The notes: a model not told the origin generated them from the letters alone. A DNA stretch of 64,000 bases from Hippasteria phrygiana (GCA_037893225.1 JAZGUH010000367.1:868001-932000), one strand, 5' to 3'; shown: positions 48,775 to 58,850, counted from the first letter of the stretch. Program-made: numbers and translations.

Positions 48775-50575
48775 AAAATGCCAAAACTTATATATCTATT
48801 TTTGTGTGCCAGACAACTCAAAGATAGCAAAAGTCATTCTAATCCACAAAAGTTCTGACACCGATAAAGTTAACAATTACCGACCAATTTCAATCTTACC
48901 TTGTTTCTCAAAAATCTTGGAAAGAATTGTTTATGCTCGGACCCTTATTTTCTTGAGCAAATTTAACATTCTGACAAATTCCCAATTTGGCTTTCGTGCA
49001 AAAACACTCTACTACCCATGCCGTACTCCATCTCATTAACAAGGTTGTATCTGGTCTTGAAATTTGTTAACATACTATAAGGGTTTTTCTTGACTTTTCT
49101 AAAGCATTTGATACCCTGGACCATAAAGTACTCTTATATAAGCTTAATCATTATGGTATTAGAGGAATACCCCTAGCGTGGTTTGAAAGCTACCTCTGTA
49201 ATAGAAAACAATACGTCTCAATAAATGGCTGGCAATCCACTTTACAATCATTAACATGTGGGGTTCCTCAAGGATCCATTCTTGGACCTTTATTCTACCT
49301 TTATTCTATTTATTCTACAGTCATAAAGACATTAACATTTTAATTTACACTGTTAACATAGATCTTGTTCGGATCTCTGATTGGATTAAATCAAACAAAC
49401 TTTCTTCAAATATTGAAAAGACTACCTGCATGTTGTTTAGTAATTTTCTAAATTCCTTACCAAAGAACATTTTATAACAACGAAGTTATGGCAACAGATT
49501 CCACCAAATTCCTTGGATTATATATTGATAATAAATTATCATGGAAGAATCATATTGATTACTTATGCAAAATTGTTTCAAAAAATATAGGCATTATTAA
49601 TAGGCTAAAATTTTATATCCCTAAAAATATTTTACTCGACTTGTACAAAACTTTAATTTTGCCTTATGGAATTCTAGCTTGGGAAAATTCGGCACAGAGT
49701 TTGCTAAATCGACTTTTACTTCTTCAGAAAAAAAGCTTTACGTATTATACATTGTACAAGTTACCTAGCTCACACTGATTCGCTTTTTCTTAAGCATGAG
49801 ACACTTAAAGTTAGCGACATATATTACTTTCAGCTTGGACTTTTCATGTTCCAGGTATCCAAAAATGATTTACCAGCCTATCTTATCTCAATGTTTTCCC
49901 GGAATAACGATGTTCATGCACATTTAACCCGCCAATCAACTCAATTTCACTTACCAAATGTTAGGACTGACCTTGCCAGAAAAATATTAAATTTCAGGGA
50001 TCCAAATTCTGGAACTCATTAGAGAAATCCCTACAAGTTTTAGCGTCTGCGTCCGTTTTTAAAAGTAACCTCAAAGAATTATTTCTCAACAAGTATAAGG
50101 CTCGTTCCTAGATTTTCTTTTCAGTAGCTTAATATCACAAAATTATCTATTGGTTTCTCTTTAAATATTTATGATTTATAACCGCTACAGGGTAAATTTA
50201 GATTTATTGTTGACTCATTGTTGTAGATCATGTACATATCAATTAATTAATTATTATTATTATTTTTCAAATAATCCAGCTTTACATTAATGTATACATT
50301 CTTTTAATGTTTTTCTTATTTCACTCTTGGTTCATCGCTGTATCTGTTGTTTTATGTTTGTTTAGTCTCTGTTATGTATTCATTGATCAGTTTGTTCCTT
50401 GTTATTCATACACAGGGGACTCGCACTCTACAAGCTTTGCTTCTTGCGGGTCCCCTCCATCCCTGATGTATATTTCGTATTTTCAATAACATTATTTAAT
50501 TAAATGTTGTTCTTTTCTTTTATAATGTGATTAATTATGTATTTATTTCTCTGCTGGGATGGAAATAAAGTAAGT
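48775..50575 (+). mobile_element. Degenerate non-LTR retrotransposon (CR1/Jockey-like LINE), 5'-truncated
   Basis: In shifting frames the plus strand encodes pieces of a LINE reverse transcriptase in the correct order. The N-terminal fingers (48780-49018) contain NYRPISILP and QFGFR. Motif A reads [13 protein letters not shown] (about 49086-49124), and motif B reads [12 protein letters not shown] (about 49260-49295). The YxDD catalytic box that should follow motif B is absent: the sequence jumps from GPLF to the thumb region (SDWIKSNKLSSN). The frame at 49488-49778 holds FLGLYIDNKLSWKNHI and the helices after it. Beyond 49780 comes the usual LINE C-terminal region (FHLPNVRT, then SLEKSLQ). 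Frameshifts fall near 49020, 49300 and 49780. The 3' UTR has a hairpin and ends near AATAAA at 50564. No endonuclease domain is seen, so the copy is 5'-truncated and dead. The clade call is by eye. Confidence 0.85.
50415..50455 (+). other. 3'-UTR hairpin of the LINE
   Basis: An 11-bp stem (50415-50425 with 50445-50455, one G-T pair) lies about 110 bp before the polyadenylation-like AATAAA. A 3' hairpin of this kind may be the template-recognition signal for the element's own reverse transcriptase (inference). Confidence 0.6.
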
Positions 50576-50730
50576 ACAAGTAACATGAACAGCAGAGGGC
50601 GCCTCTCTGAAATGACGGAGCCACAACCAGGACATGCACGTAACATGAAACAACATGTGTACCGTCATTGCATCACATGCACTGTGCTATAAGCTAATCA
50701 TGGGATCATGGTACAAAACACACCAGATGT

Positions 50731-50812
50731 GGTAGCGTGGCCGAGCGGTCTAAGGCGCTGGTTTAAGGTACCAGTCATTTCGATGGCGTGGGTTCGAATC
50801 CCACCGCTGCCA
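50731..50812 (+). tRNA. tRNA-Leu (AAG), stand-alone, plus strand
   Basis: Full-length class II tRNA in the opposite orientation to the array. The anticodon loop is TTAAGGT (C38U) and all stems pair. A T6 stop begins five bases downstream (50817-50822). Its 3' flank of about 42 bp is almost the same as that of the minus-strand copy at 52098. Confidence 0.93.
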
Positions 50813-50851
50813 AGTATTTTTTATTTTTGATACATCTGATTTCCGAATATA

Positions 50852-50979
50852 CCCGCTGCCAGAACCTTTTGGTCAATCATAGACCCATTTCTTGTGTCCT
50901 CGTAGACAATGTAGTGAATGAAGTGCTAATTTATGTCAACCAGCCAACGATGGCGTGGGTTAGAATCCCACCGCTGCCA
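50852..50979 (+). pseudogene. Inverted remnant of an array unit with two tRNA 3' fragments
   Basis: Bases 50852-50860 are the last nine of a tRNA-Leu. Then 50861-50945 match the array spacer in reverse orientation (T run, the spacer block, and GTCAACCAG), with several changes. Bases 50948-50979 are the 3' half of another tRNA-Leu carrying G57-to-A and C56-region changes (GGTTAGAATCC). It is a broken partial unit pointing the other way from the array. Confidence 0.85.
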
Positions 50980-51030
50980 GTTTTGTTTTCTTTTTCAAAC
51001 ACATTCGGTGTTGCTTCCAATACTGTACCC

Positions 51031-51229
51031 AGCAAGATATGGGACAAACGGGTACCCTCCCCCCCTGTCCCCCATACCTGTACACGAGTATAGGAAAGTA
51101 CGACTGTGTGATCCAGCCTATTGTTACCTATAACACACCCCCTAGACATTTGAAAGGAATTCCTCAGATTCTGGGAACACAATGACCAACACAAGGGGGG
51201 GGGGCGTTCCCGCCGTCCCATATCTTGCT
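51031..51229. mobile_element. Small terminal-inverted-repeat element (MITE or foldback), 199 bp
   Basis: The ends AGCAAGATATGGGAC (51031-51045) and its exact reverse complement (51215-51229) bound the element. The inverted similarity continues inward imperfectly through a G/C-run segment. There is no coding capacity. A target duplication is not evident, so the family is unknown. Confidence 0.55.
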
Positions 51230-52097
51230 TCAAATGAATTTTAAATTTCACAAACGGTGGCACAGAGGTGATTGGCACTCAGTGCCTTTCAAGTTATCTT
51301 TGTTTTGTATCGACCGTCAATATCCTTATTGTTGTTATTTTATTTTGTAAAATTGTATTAATTCCCCCCAATTTTTTTGGTTTTTTTTTTTGGGGGGGGA
51401 GTTAAAATAATCTAAGGGCAGTCAACAAAATAATTATTTATAAATGATTTATTTCGATTAAATGCACATTTTTAAAATTTCATAATTAAACAATTCTTTT
51501 GTTAAAGTTTAGTTAACCTATTTATTTATTTAAAGTAAAATATAATTTATAATATATCATTAAATCATAATAATAAATTTCACAAAAAGCGTGTTTGAAA
51601 AATTTATCCGTTCTATTTGATTAATCAATTACATTGTAATTGTATAATTGTAATTGTATATTCTGTGCTTTGAGCGTTCTACGAAAATCACGAGTGATAA
51701 AACAGCAAAACCTGTGTGTTTATTTGATATATGTTATGCATGGCTACATAGAAACAGTTACGATGAGACAAGATCTTTAAAAATCAGGGGTGAAAACAAG
51801 CAACAAGCTGTCATATCCAAAATAAAAATGCAAGCAAAGAAGGTTGAAACACGGAGGAATAAGACACAAAGAAAACTAGACACTAAATCTCATTTCAAAA
51901 TGAAGCATTTTTTAATAGGGGCTACATATATTTTCATGGACTACTGTGTCTGTATACTGATTGTTTGTATAGAGGCTTTTATAAAATTTACGTCCACAAA
52001 GAAAAAAAAACCTGTTTTGACATGCTTGGCTCTTTCTGTACACTTAAGATTTTCAAGGGTATATTTGGAAATCAGATGTATCAAAAATAAAAATACT
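51230..52097. other. AT-rich intergenic stretch
   Basis: Strongly A/T-rich with a T-run/G-run near 51379-51400. A 168-codon frame at 51654-52160 runs straight into the tRNA at 52098 and ends in tRNA-derived residues (QRWDSNPRHRNDW), so I do not accept it as a gene. Confidence 0.5.
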
Positions 52098-52179
52098 TGG
52101 CAGCGGTGGGATTCGAACCCACGCCATCGAAATGACTGGTGCCTAAAACCAGCGCCTTAGACCGCTCGGCCACGCTACC
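52098..52179 (-). tRNA. tRNA-Leu (UAG), stand-alone, minus strand
   Basis: The full-length gene body equals the array UAG form without G21. A T5 stop lies just downstream on the minus strand. The 5' flank is unlike both the array spacer and the 50731 gene, while the 3' flank matches that gene. Confidence 0.94.
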
Positions 52180-53134
52180 TCACTGATAGTATAAAATGTT
52201 TAGTCGACCAGTTGGTGCGATGATCGAGTTGTAACGACAGCGACTGAAATTGTGCCAAATCGCGACTGAAAAACACAAGAATGTATTGATTTAACCATGG
52301 GACAAGACAGATACAATTCAAGAATCGTTAGAATGGGCCAGAAACGGCATGTTCCCGTGTAAAAATGTGATTCACGCAAGCGCACACGTGAGGCACCGCG
52401 CGTCTTTTGAAAGGATTTTTTATTTGCCAATCGATAGTCTGCATGCTGACCGCATACAGTCAGCTGATTGCCTGCATGTGATGTGTGTACGGCTTCCTGG
52501 TACTATCGCGGTCTGTGTGTACTATAGTACACGTGGGCAATGCTGATCGATGACCTTGCGGTTTTGTGGGTTTCTGTTTGTTGTTGCTGCGACTATTAGA
52601 CTTGCCAATCAATCACGAGTCTTTCATTGACAGGCTACGTGTGTAGTCTGCAGGCGTTGATTGGCTCATAAATAGCACAAAATAACGTAACATATGGATT
52701 AAAAGAAACAAAATTGAGGAACGCTCCTGTTGTTTGTTTGCTTCAGATGTTTAGGCACAATACAAAATAATTAGCTTCCGAGCCCGCATTTCTTTTCGAG
52801 GTCGCCTCTTTGTTATTTTGTTTTAATTCTGTCTTTTCTTTACCCCACTCCCCCCCCCCCCCTCCCAAAAAAAAATGCAGAGGGAAGGAAGAGAGGAAGT
52901 TCCCCTTTGGAAAATATTGCCCGTCATGTGATCTCAAAAATAGTCGTAAATAGTCAAAACAGAGCCTAATTCGCCCCCACCCCCTTTGAAGCAACACGAC
53001 ACTAACATAACAGTATTTTTTTCTTTTAAAGAAGACCTAGCTTCTCTACAATACTTTATGCAGACACCGGGGCAGACATAGGGGTGAGGACTATATGACC
53101 ATAGACGTATCGTGTATAGACCCGGCATTGTGAA
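52180..53134. other. Intergenic, no supported gene
   Basis: Mixed sequence with a C-run at about 52850-52862 followed by an A-run, and a C-rich stretch near 52975. Several short overlapping frames on both strands lack domains or splice context. Confidence 0.45.
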
Positions 53135-53165
53135 ACCATGGAGGTCCTTTTAATACCTCCATGGT
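53135..53165. repeat. 11-bp inverted repeat ACCATGGAGGT, copy 1
   Basis: Arms at 53135-53145 and 53155-53165 are perfect complements around CCTTTTAAT. The same arms and loop start recur near 54937. Confidence 0.8.
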
Positions 53166-53345
53166 GAAACCATGGAGAAATAAAACACATGGTGAAACAA
53201 ACATATCATATCCCCGGCCCACACTACACGTTTTATTCCGCGCTTTTGTGGTGGAGCCTTGCAGAACAAATCTAGAAATAGCCCATGACGTGTTCTTTAT
53301 ACTAGAACACCAGCACAAGGACTTTTTTGAGTGTTGTTTTGTTGC

Positions 53346-53359
53346 GGGGGGGGGGGGGG
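53346..53359 (+). repeat. Poly-G tract
   Basis: Run of 14 G. Confidence 0.95.
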
Positions 53360-53785
53360 TGCCTGCGCTGCGCCACTGATGCAGTTAATAAAAATGAGAT
53401 GGGCCACTTGAAATAGGCCTCCTGGTCCATAGGCGTAGCAAGATCATTTTTATTGGAGTAGACGTGAAAAGGGGCACTCAGTGATGAGGGCACACTATGA
53501 GGGCCAGCAGCATGAAGGACATTATTTTAATATTGCGGCGATTGTGTACTAACGGGTCCGGCGTTCCTATAAGAGAACAAAATCCACTTTGAAGTTATTC
53601 CAAACTAGCTTGCCACATTAAAAACCAACAGGTATGTCGTAGAGGGCAGGGTTTTGATTTTTTGTTGGAAATTTGTGGGTAAAAAAAAAGGGCACTCTGA
53701 AAATATTGGGGGAGGGGGAGGCCTATGTCAGGTCATGGCATTACTTTTTCAAAATGTCGTAGAAAATAAAACTGCTCTAGTACAG

Positions 53786-54061
53786 GGTTACTGCATTCTG
53801 AAGTTGAAGAGGCGTGTTGCGCATAATCTGGTGTTTGGAGGTATCGATATACAGGAATCGATTTTCCCTCATTTGACACCGACAATCTCATCATGCATCA
53901 GGGCCGTCCATCGATTCAATCCGAGGATTGAAACGTTCATCAAAGGTAGATACATATACACTAATCGATCCGAGACAAATCACATTCTGCAGCCAGCTGT
54001 GTCTCATTATAGGACGATGAGGGACAACATTTTTCTAAGAAAGCCCAAGACGAAGCTTTAA
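53786..54061 (+). CDS. Possible terminal coding exon, product unknown
   Basis: An acceptor-like CTCTAGTACAG ends at 53785. From there a phase-0 frame of 91 codons runs to TAA at 54059. The peptide is mixed and basic, with no low-complexity sequence, starting GYCILKLKRRVAHNLVF and ending FLRKPKTKL. Codon choice is varied and the base composition is less A/T-rich than the flank, unlike the other frames here. AATAAA-type A-rich repeats follow the stop directly, which could be a polyadenylation signal or a retrocopy tail. The frame stays open upstream through a G-rich stretch that looks non-coding. No upstream exon was identified and I do not recognise the family. Confidence 0.35.
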   Translation, partial: GYCILKLKRRVAHNLVFGGIDIQESIFPHLTPTISSCIRAVHRFNPRIETFIKGRYIYTNRSETNHILQPAVSHYRTMRDNIFLRKPKTKL

Positions 54062-54277
54062 AAAATAAAATAAAATAAAGACCTTCGGTCTGTTCCTTGC
54101 TCTATGGTTTGTGAAGCTTATTAGATTGATTTTTTTTTCGCTGGGGAGTCCAGCACGATTAAGCCTGTATTTTTTTCTCACAGACTTTCGGAAAACACCG
54201 AGCAAAAAGGCCTACAGTGCTTTACCACCACGTCGAAGGGCTATCGTCTGATGAACTTCGTTTCTATACTTGGGGCT

Positions 54278-54365
54278 GGGGATGTGGGCGGATGTGGGCG
54301 GATGGGGGGGGGGGGGGGGGGGGATGTGGGCGGATGGGGGGTGTGGGCGGATGGGGATGGGGAAA
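54278..54365 (+). repeat. G-rich minisatellite (GATGTGGGCG)n with poly-G
   Basis: Repeats of GATGTGGGCG and GATGGGG interrupted by a run of about 18 G. Confidence 0.9.
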
Positions 54366-54936
54366 TAGGCAGAATCCTTATTGAAAACGCAAACTCTCTG
54401 CTGTCAACTACTCGTCAAAGTAACATCAAAAACATTATGCACGAGTCACATTTTTTATTGTCTTAAATGCCTCGAAGTTAATAAATAAACCCCATACACA
54501 TCCAATTCTTGCCTTAAATGATATCCGATATTAAATATATTTCCCCAATAACTATTTTTTAAGGAAATATTTAAAAAGACATAAAACCACGGGTTACATT
54601 TTAAATATAATTACAAAAGTTATCTGCATTTACAATAGTGTATCCACTGTAAGCGACACTCCGCCATTACGAAATTCCAAATTACTAAGCTCTGTTCGCA
54701 ACGGTCATTAAAATAACAAATTCAATCCACATTATATTGCGCGGTAAGCCTATTTTAAACAAAATGAACATGTATTTGAAGTTTGAACATCATGCAAGGT
54801 TGCCAATCTTACTGTTTTGCGTGGCCGTTTTATTACTTATTGCATCTCAAGTCCATCCAAAATCTACCTTAAAATGAATTTAATTTTTAATTGCAAAAAC
54901 TGCTGATAAAGTAACACCCTATAAATCTATATTGAA

Positions 54937-54977
54937 CCATGGAGGTATCGAACTCCTTTCCTTTTAATACCTCCATG
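54937..54977. repeat. Inverted repeat ACCATGGAGGTAT, copy 2
   Basis: The left arm ACCATGGAGGTAT and right arm ATACCTCCATG enclose a loop ending CCTTTTA, as in the copy near 53135. Outside the arms lie TTGAA and TTGAACC. Confidence 0.7.
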
Positions 54978-55842
54978 ATTGAACCAAACCGTTCAATACA
55001 GCTACCACATGGTGTCAATTTATGGAAAACAATTAGTCTGAGAACCTGTCTCACAACTCACACAGCCAAGTACAACGCCCATTTATGATAATTGCCCCTA
55101 ACTTTCCTAGGAAAAAAAAATCACGCTACCGGGTCGGCACTCCATTCTCCTTTCTGGATACACAATTAATTTGATTAAGCTTGAACCTTACTGCTGTTGT
55201 GGCGCCCTTTAGTAATCGACGCTGCCAACCAAGTATATTAGTAATTTACCCTCTTTTGTTTACTTTGTACATAAATGAGCTGCATCTATTATTTGATAAA
55301 TGTCATTCCATGTTAATCCCATCGAATTAAAAAAAAAATACCTTGATGAAAATAAATAACGGGTGTTAAAATCTCAGATAATAATTTGTAGGAATTACTT
55401 ATTTACAAGCCATCCAATTTAATAAATTGAATACATTTAATAACTTTAATTTAATGCTTTTAAATGTAACTAAAATTATTGGAATCGAATAGAAATGACG
55501 TAGTCTGTGGAAGCAGGCAGACTGTCACATAATAATAGGAAGCTCTTTGTAGAACAAGGGCAACATCAGGCATGGCGCTGACAAGCATAAATAACTGCTT
55601 ACAATAACTGCTTACGTTTTACATGCTGAGCAAATATCAGCTAGGAACCAGTCACATTTACAACAGATCACATGTCATTTTAGCTGGTAACCTGTTGTTA
55701 TTATTAATTGAAACCTTTCTGAGCTAAGCAAATTTGTGTGCTGATCAGCTCCTCGTGTGGATGGCTTAAGATTGGGTTAGGATTCCAATTCATTTGAAAT
55801 CAATGTATTCAAGGCTTTCAAGCACAAACAAAATCACTGAAC
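54978..55842. other. AT-rich intergenic stretch
   Basis: Long A/T-rich sequence with many short homopolymers. I see no gene, tRNA or clear repeat in it. Confidence 0.45.
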
Positions 55843-55904
55843 TGAAACCTGAACCCAAGACCTCTTGACTGCAATTCCAGTGCTCTACCAATTGAGGTAC
55901 ATCA
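55843..55904 (-). repeat. tRNA-like remnant (SINE head or tRNA pseudogene)
   Basis: On the minus strand an A-box region (CAATTGGTAGAGC), a decayed anticodon arm and a damaged B box (GGGTTCAGGTTTC) lie in tRNA spacing. The anticodon stem no longer pairs, so it is not a working tRNA. Confidence 0.5.
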
Positions 55905-55994
55905 ATCTTATAAAGCATCCTCCAAAATAGTTTACAATTTCAAGATATCACATAACCCAGTTACTGTCAATTTTGGTAGCACTGAAAAAAGATT

Positions 55995-56058
55995 GAGGTT
56001 CGGAGATTTGAACTGACGTTTTTCGGCTTTCCATCCTAATGACTAATCAGGCTATCAA
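55995..56058 (-). repeat. Second tRNA-like remnant
   Basis: Read on minus, AGCCTGATTAGTCA, then GGAAAGCCGAA, then the B-box-like GTTCAAATCTC are in the order of a tRNA-derived SINE head. The pairing is poor. Confidence 0.35.
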
Positions 56059-56131
56059 ACGGCTAACTGTCTGGCACTGTATTAATGCAAAACACATATT
56101 TGTGCAATATCACATCTGGATTAAAACATTT

Positions 56132-56208
56132 GCACATTTTGTTTAAAAATGCACAATTTGTTTGAAAATGCACAATTTGTTTAAAAATGCACAATTTGTT
56201 TTAAAAAG
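56132..56208 (+). repeat. 19-bp tandem repeat, about four copies
   Basis: GCACAATTTGTTTAAAAAT and close variants start at 56132, 56151, 56170 and 56189. Confidence 0.9.
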
Positions 56209-56308
56209 TCCATGTTCAGAAATGCTCTTGCGCAAATGAAAGTACTGCAGGCAGAATAACATTTGCCACAAATTATGTCGTATAGTTTTCACAAAGTTCA
56301 CCACCAGG

Positions 56309-56527
56309 AATAAGCCAATTCGGTACCTTAAAGGTCAAATGTTATTCGGGATAAAATTGCTGATGTAATGTCAGGCCATGTTACGCGAACGCCCATTCTG
56401 ATTGAATTTAACACGTGTGCGTTGTGCGACCACCTTTTGCATTCACACACACACGTTAGGTCACGCGGGTCATTCGGGATAAAATGTCATTGTGTACATG
56501 CGCAGCTGAAATACCGAACTGCTTATT
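56309..56527 (+). mobile_element. MITE family M1, copy 1 (219 bp)
   Basis: It begins AATAAGCCAATTCGGTA and ends with the near reverse complement TACCGAACTGCTTATT. Internally it has ATTCGGGATAA twice and a GTGCGACCACCTT block. Two more copies lie at 62060 (reverse) and 63036 (same orientation). It has no coding capacity. The open frame across it is spurious. Confidence 0.8.
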
Positions 56528-56687
56528 GTATTAAAAGTGAATGCACTCTCTTGACAACTCCAGACCACCAAGAGTCAAATGAAAAGTCAGTCCCGCATTC
56601 CTTCTTTCGAAAACATGCAAAATTGAAACACCAGATGACTAACAAAATAACCCGCAGTGCACACTACACTGATACGTTTAAGGCCTT

Positions 56688-56860
56688 GTCACATGAGGCA
56701 ATTTTTAAAAACATCTTGGCGGCAACTATATAACGTCACTGCAGACGAAAGGAAGTCTTCGGTAGCACAAGAGACATTTATTATGAAATTTGAAACAGGA
56801 ATGCTTTTCCCTTCTTGGAGATTTCCTGCAACTGATTGCCTGTGAATTGCCTTGTGTGGC
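56688..56860. mobile_element. Possible small TIR element
   Basis: The ends GTCACATGAGGCAATTT (56688-56704) and GAATTGCCTTGTGTGGC (56844-56860) are imperfect inverted repeats with about three mismatches in 17. No coding capacity. Confidence 0.4.
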
Positions 56861-57480
56861 ATGAAAGTTCTCAACAGAAGTACTTCTTTCAATTTGACAT
56901 ACAATTTCAGTCAGGACAGGTAAACCTCTTCTCACACGGGTGGTTTTTACGGCTTTTTGTTAATATAAAAGGCGATGTAATGGAATCTTTTATCACTTGT
57001 ATCCATAACAACCATCTGTGTATTTAACTCCTCATCACTTTTAACCTGACCTGTTTAGCAAGAGTGTATTTTCTGACCCAATGTAGCAATTTCTCAGATT
57101 ATATAAAATTGTGAATTTCTATATTCATAATATTTCCATATTCATGAGTTTCCATATTCATGACCTGATGTCATTCTCAGGCAAAAGCTTCAGTATCACA
57201 GCTGATTTGTGCATAAACGCAGTAGTATTTAAAAAAATAATTCTGAGGTTATTTCTTTAAACTGATTGTGCCCCCTCTTTAACCCTAACCCCCACAAGGT
57301 ATTCTCTGAGCACCCTGCCAAATGCAACAGAATGCAACACAGCTGAAATAAGAACCCTGGCAAATGCAATGTTGCACTGTGCAGTGAACTCATCTGTACC
57401 AGCCTTGTTGCTGCAGGCTATGTATGTATAATACCGGTACTAAATACAAAAGAATGCATCAGACCAGGAGACATGCCTTG

Positions 57481-57534
57481 ACTGCTAAATGCAACAACTT
57501 TTTACCATTGGTGCATTCTGTTGCATTTAGCAGT
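57481..57534. repeat. 16-bp perfect inverted repeat
   Basis: ACTGCTAAATGCAACA at 57481-57496 is the exact complement of 57519-57534. Related ATGCAACA motifs are scattered upstream from 57320. Confidence 0.85.
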
Positions 57535-57552
57535 TAGGGTAAATATAGTACT

Positions 57553-57910
57553 TTATCTTCAAGCAAACTTGAATCCTCGATCCTGATTGGTCGATCCGTG
57601 GCAGCTGAGAGTGTGATAATAACCCATATCACACGGCCCATATCACACTCTGAATTGCGCTGTTCTAATTCCACGAATTGCGCGATACGCAAAACGCAGT
57701 GCTGCACAATCCATTGGTAATTCAAAAGCTGCGCGTTTGCGTCCCATGTGGATCGTCACGTCTGTTTCGGCGCACACTTTTTACGTTTTTTTCCGGATAG
57801 CTCCCGTTTCTTCCGACTGTTATTGATGTGTGCGTGTATGTGGTACAGGTTTTGAGCACAGCACCGTGCGTGTTCCACCTTTGCTGCGCGTCAAGTTTGC
57901 TTGAAGATAA
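57553..57910. mobile_element. TIR element with 20-bp perfect ends (358 bp)
   Basis: TTATCTTCAAGCAAACTTGA at 57553-57572 is exactly inverted at 57891-57910. Inside lies a second inverted repeat (AGAGTGTGATA at 57608-57618 with 57641-57651). A non-autonomous DNA transposon is the likely reading. Confidence 0.65.
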
Positions 57911-57914
57911 ATTC

Positions 57915-58054
57915 GTTATCCCACTCACGCTCGTGGAACACGGAATAATGTAGTGCGTCCATGTCCCATATTCCACTCGGCCTTCGGCCTCGTGGAATAT
58001 GGGACACGGACGTACTACATTATTCCGTGTTCCACTCGGCGCTCGTGGGATAAC
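57915..58054. repeat. Long inverted repeat (about 70-bp arms)
   Basis: GTTATCCCAC at the left end mirrors GTGGGATAAC at the right. In between, the CGTGGAACACGGAATAATGT-type arm and the TCCCATATTCCAC segment both pair with the other side around GGCCTTCGGCC. It adjoins the preceding TIR element directly and may be one end of the same unit. Confidence 0.8.
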
Positions 58055-58382
58055 TTATATTGTAGCCAGTCATTAACTCTTTCTGTACTTTACAAAAAGT
58101 CGACCTTCGGTTATGAAATGCCATATACTTTGAACACATATCCGCATTGCCCGTAAGTTACAGATGCAGCATCTGAAGATGTGTGACATCTCCCCCAGGA
58201 TAGCTCAGGCATGGGACTGAAGGGGTTCAACTTACACAATTTTAACATTGAGTTATATTTCTTGTTTGTGTACAGTTAATGCCTAAACCGTCGATGTGGA
58301 TAACCAATTGATGTTCATCTTGGGGTAATGGAGCCAAAGAGTGGAAGAGATATAGGATGTGCCTATTTATATTCCTTTCCTT

Positions 58383-58448
58383 TCAGCTCATGATGAACTG
58401 CAACAGCGAAGAGAGTTCTGTCTTCATGCAAGGATGAACCGAGGGCAT
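58383..58448 (-). CDS. Terminal exon of a minus-strand gene, product unknown
   Basis: On the minus strand a pyrimidine-rich tract ending GTCATCTGACACAG precedes ATGCCCTCGG. From 58448 a phase-0 frame of 21 codons runs to TGA at 58385-58383, giving a short C-terminus that ends LLQFIMS. Phase 0 is what the upstream exon at 59725-59891 requires, since it ends on a full codon before GT. The first ATG here is read as internal methionine, not a start. No clear AATAAA was found just downstream. A plus-strand exon starting at 58387 is the rival reading. Confidence 0.42.
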   Translation of the reverse strand: MPSVHPCMKTELSSLLQFIMS

Positions 58449-58776
58449 CTGTGTCAGATGACAACACACAAATGAAATAATGAACATATAAAAATGATAT
58501 ATTGACAATTGTTTCACTGATAACTGATGTCAGAATTAATCCACTGACGAGGGACAAATGCTTCACATGCAATGGCCACACGTGATTGAGAACTGTGTTT
58601 TTTTGGGGTTTTTGTGTCGGTGTGCTTGGGTTGGGTTGGGTCGCTGTTAGATTAGATTATGTTAAATGTCAACCGTGTACCGTCGTTGTTGGCAAGCCTC
58701 TCCTTCAAGCCTGTGTATGGTAAATCATTTTTCAACTCCTTTGTTTCTTAAAAAACAAAAAGTAAATCAAGAAAAC

Positions 58777-58850
58777 TGGCAGGAGTGGGATTCGAACCTG
58801 CGACCTCCGGAACACCATACAGGCGTTCTACCAACTGAGCTATCTTGCCC
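58777..58850 (-). repeat. tRNA-derived SINE head (tRNA-Thr-like)
   Basis: On the minus strand a 74-nt tRNA-like sequence has A box TAGCTCAGTTGG, B box GGTTCGAATCC and an acceptor stem with one mismatch. The anticodon stem has two mismatches around a loop with GGT in the anticodon place. The usual spurious translation of this repeat (QEWDSNLRPPEHHTG) is seen on the plus strand. A repeat rather than a working tRNA. Confidence 0.7.

Noticed and set aside
51654..52160. 168-codon plus-strand frame
   Set aside because: A/T-driven composition, and its C-terminus is antisense tRNA-Leu.
55843..56058. Functional tRNA genes
   Set aside because: A- and B-box-like motifs are present, but the anticodon and acceptor stems do not pair.
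56368..56733. 121-codon plus-strand frame
   Set aside because: Its first half is MITE copy 1 and its end lies in another TIR candidate. No domain.
58387..58475. Plus-strand terminal exon after the TTCCTTTCCTTTCAG acceptor-like sequence
   Set aside because: It gives a plausible 28-codon end, but no upstream plus-strand exon fits. The opposite strand gives an exon in the phase demanded by its neighbour. Not fully excluded.
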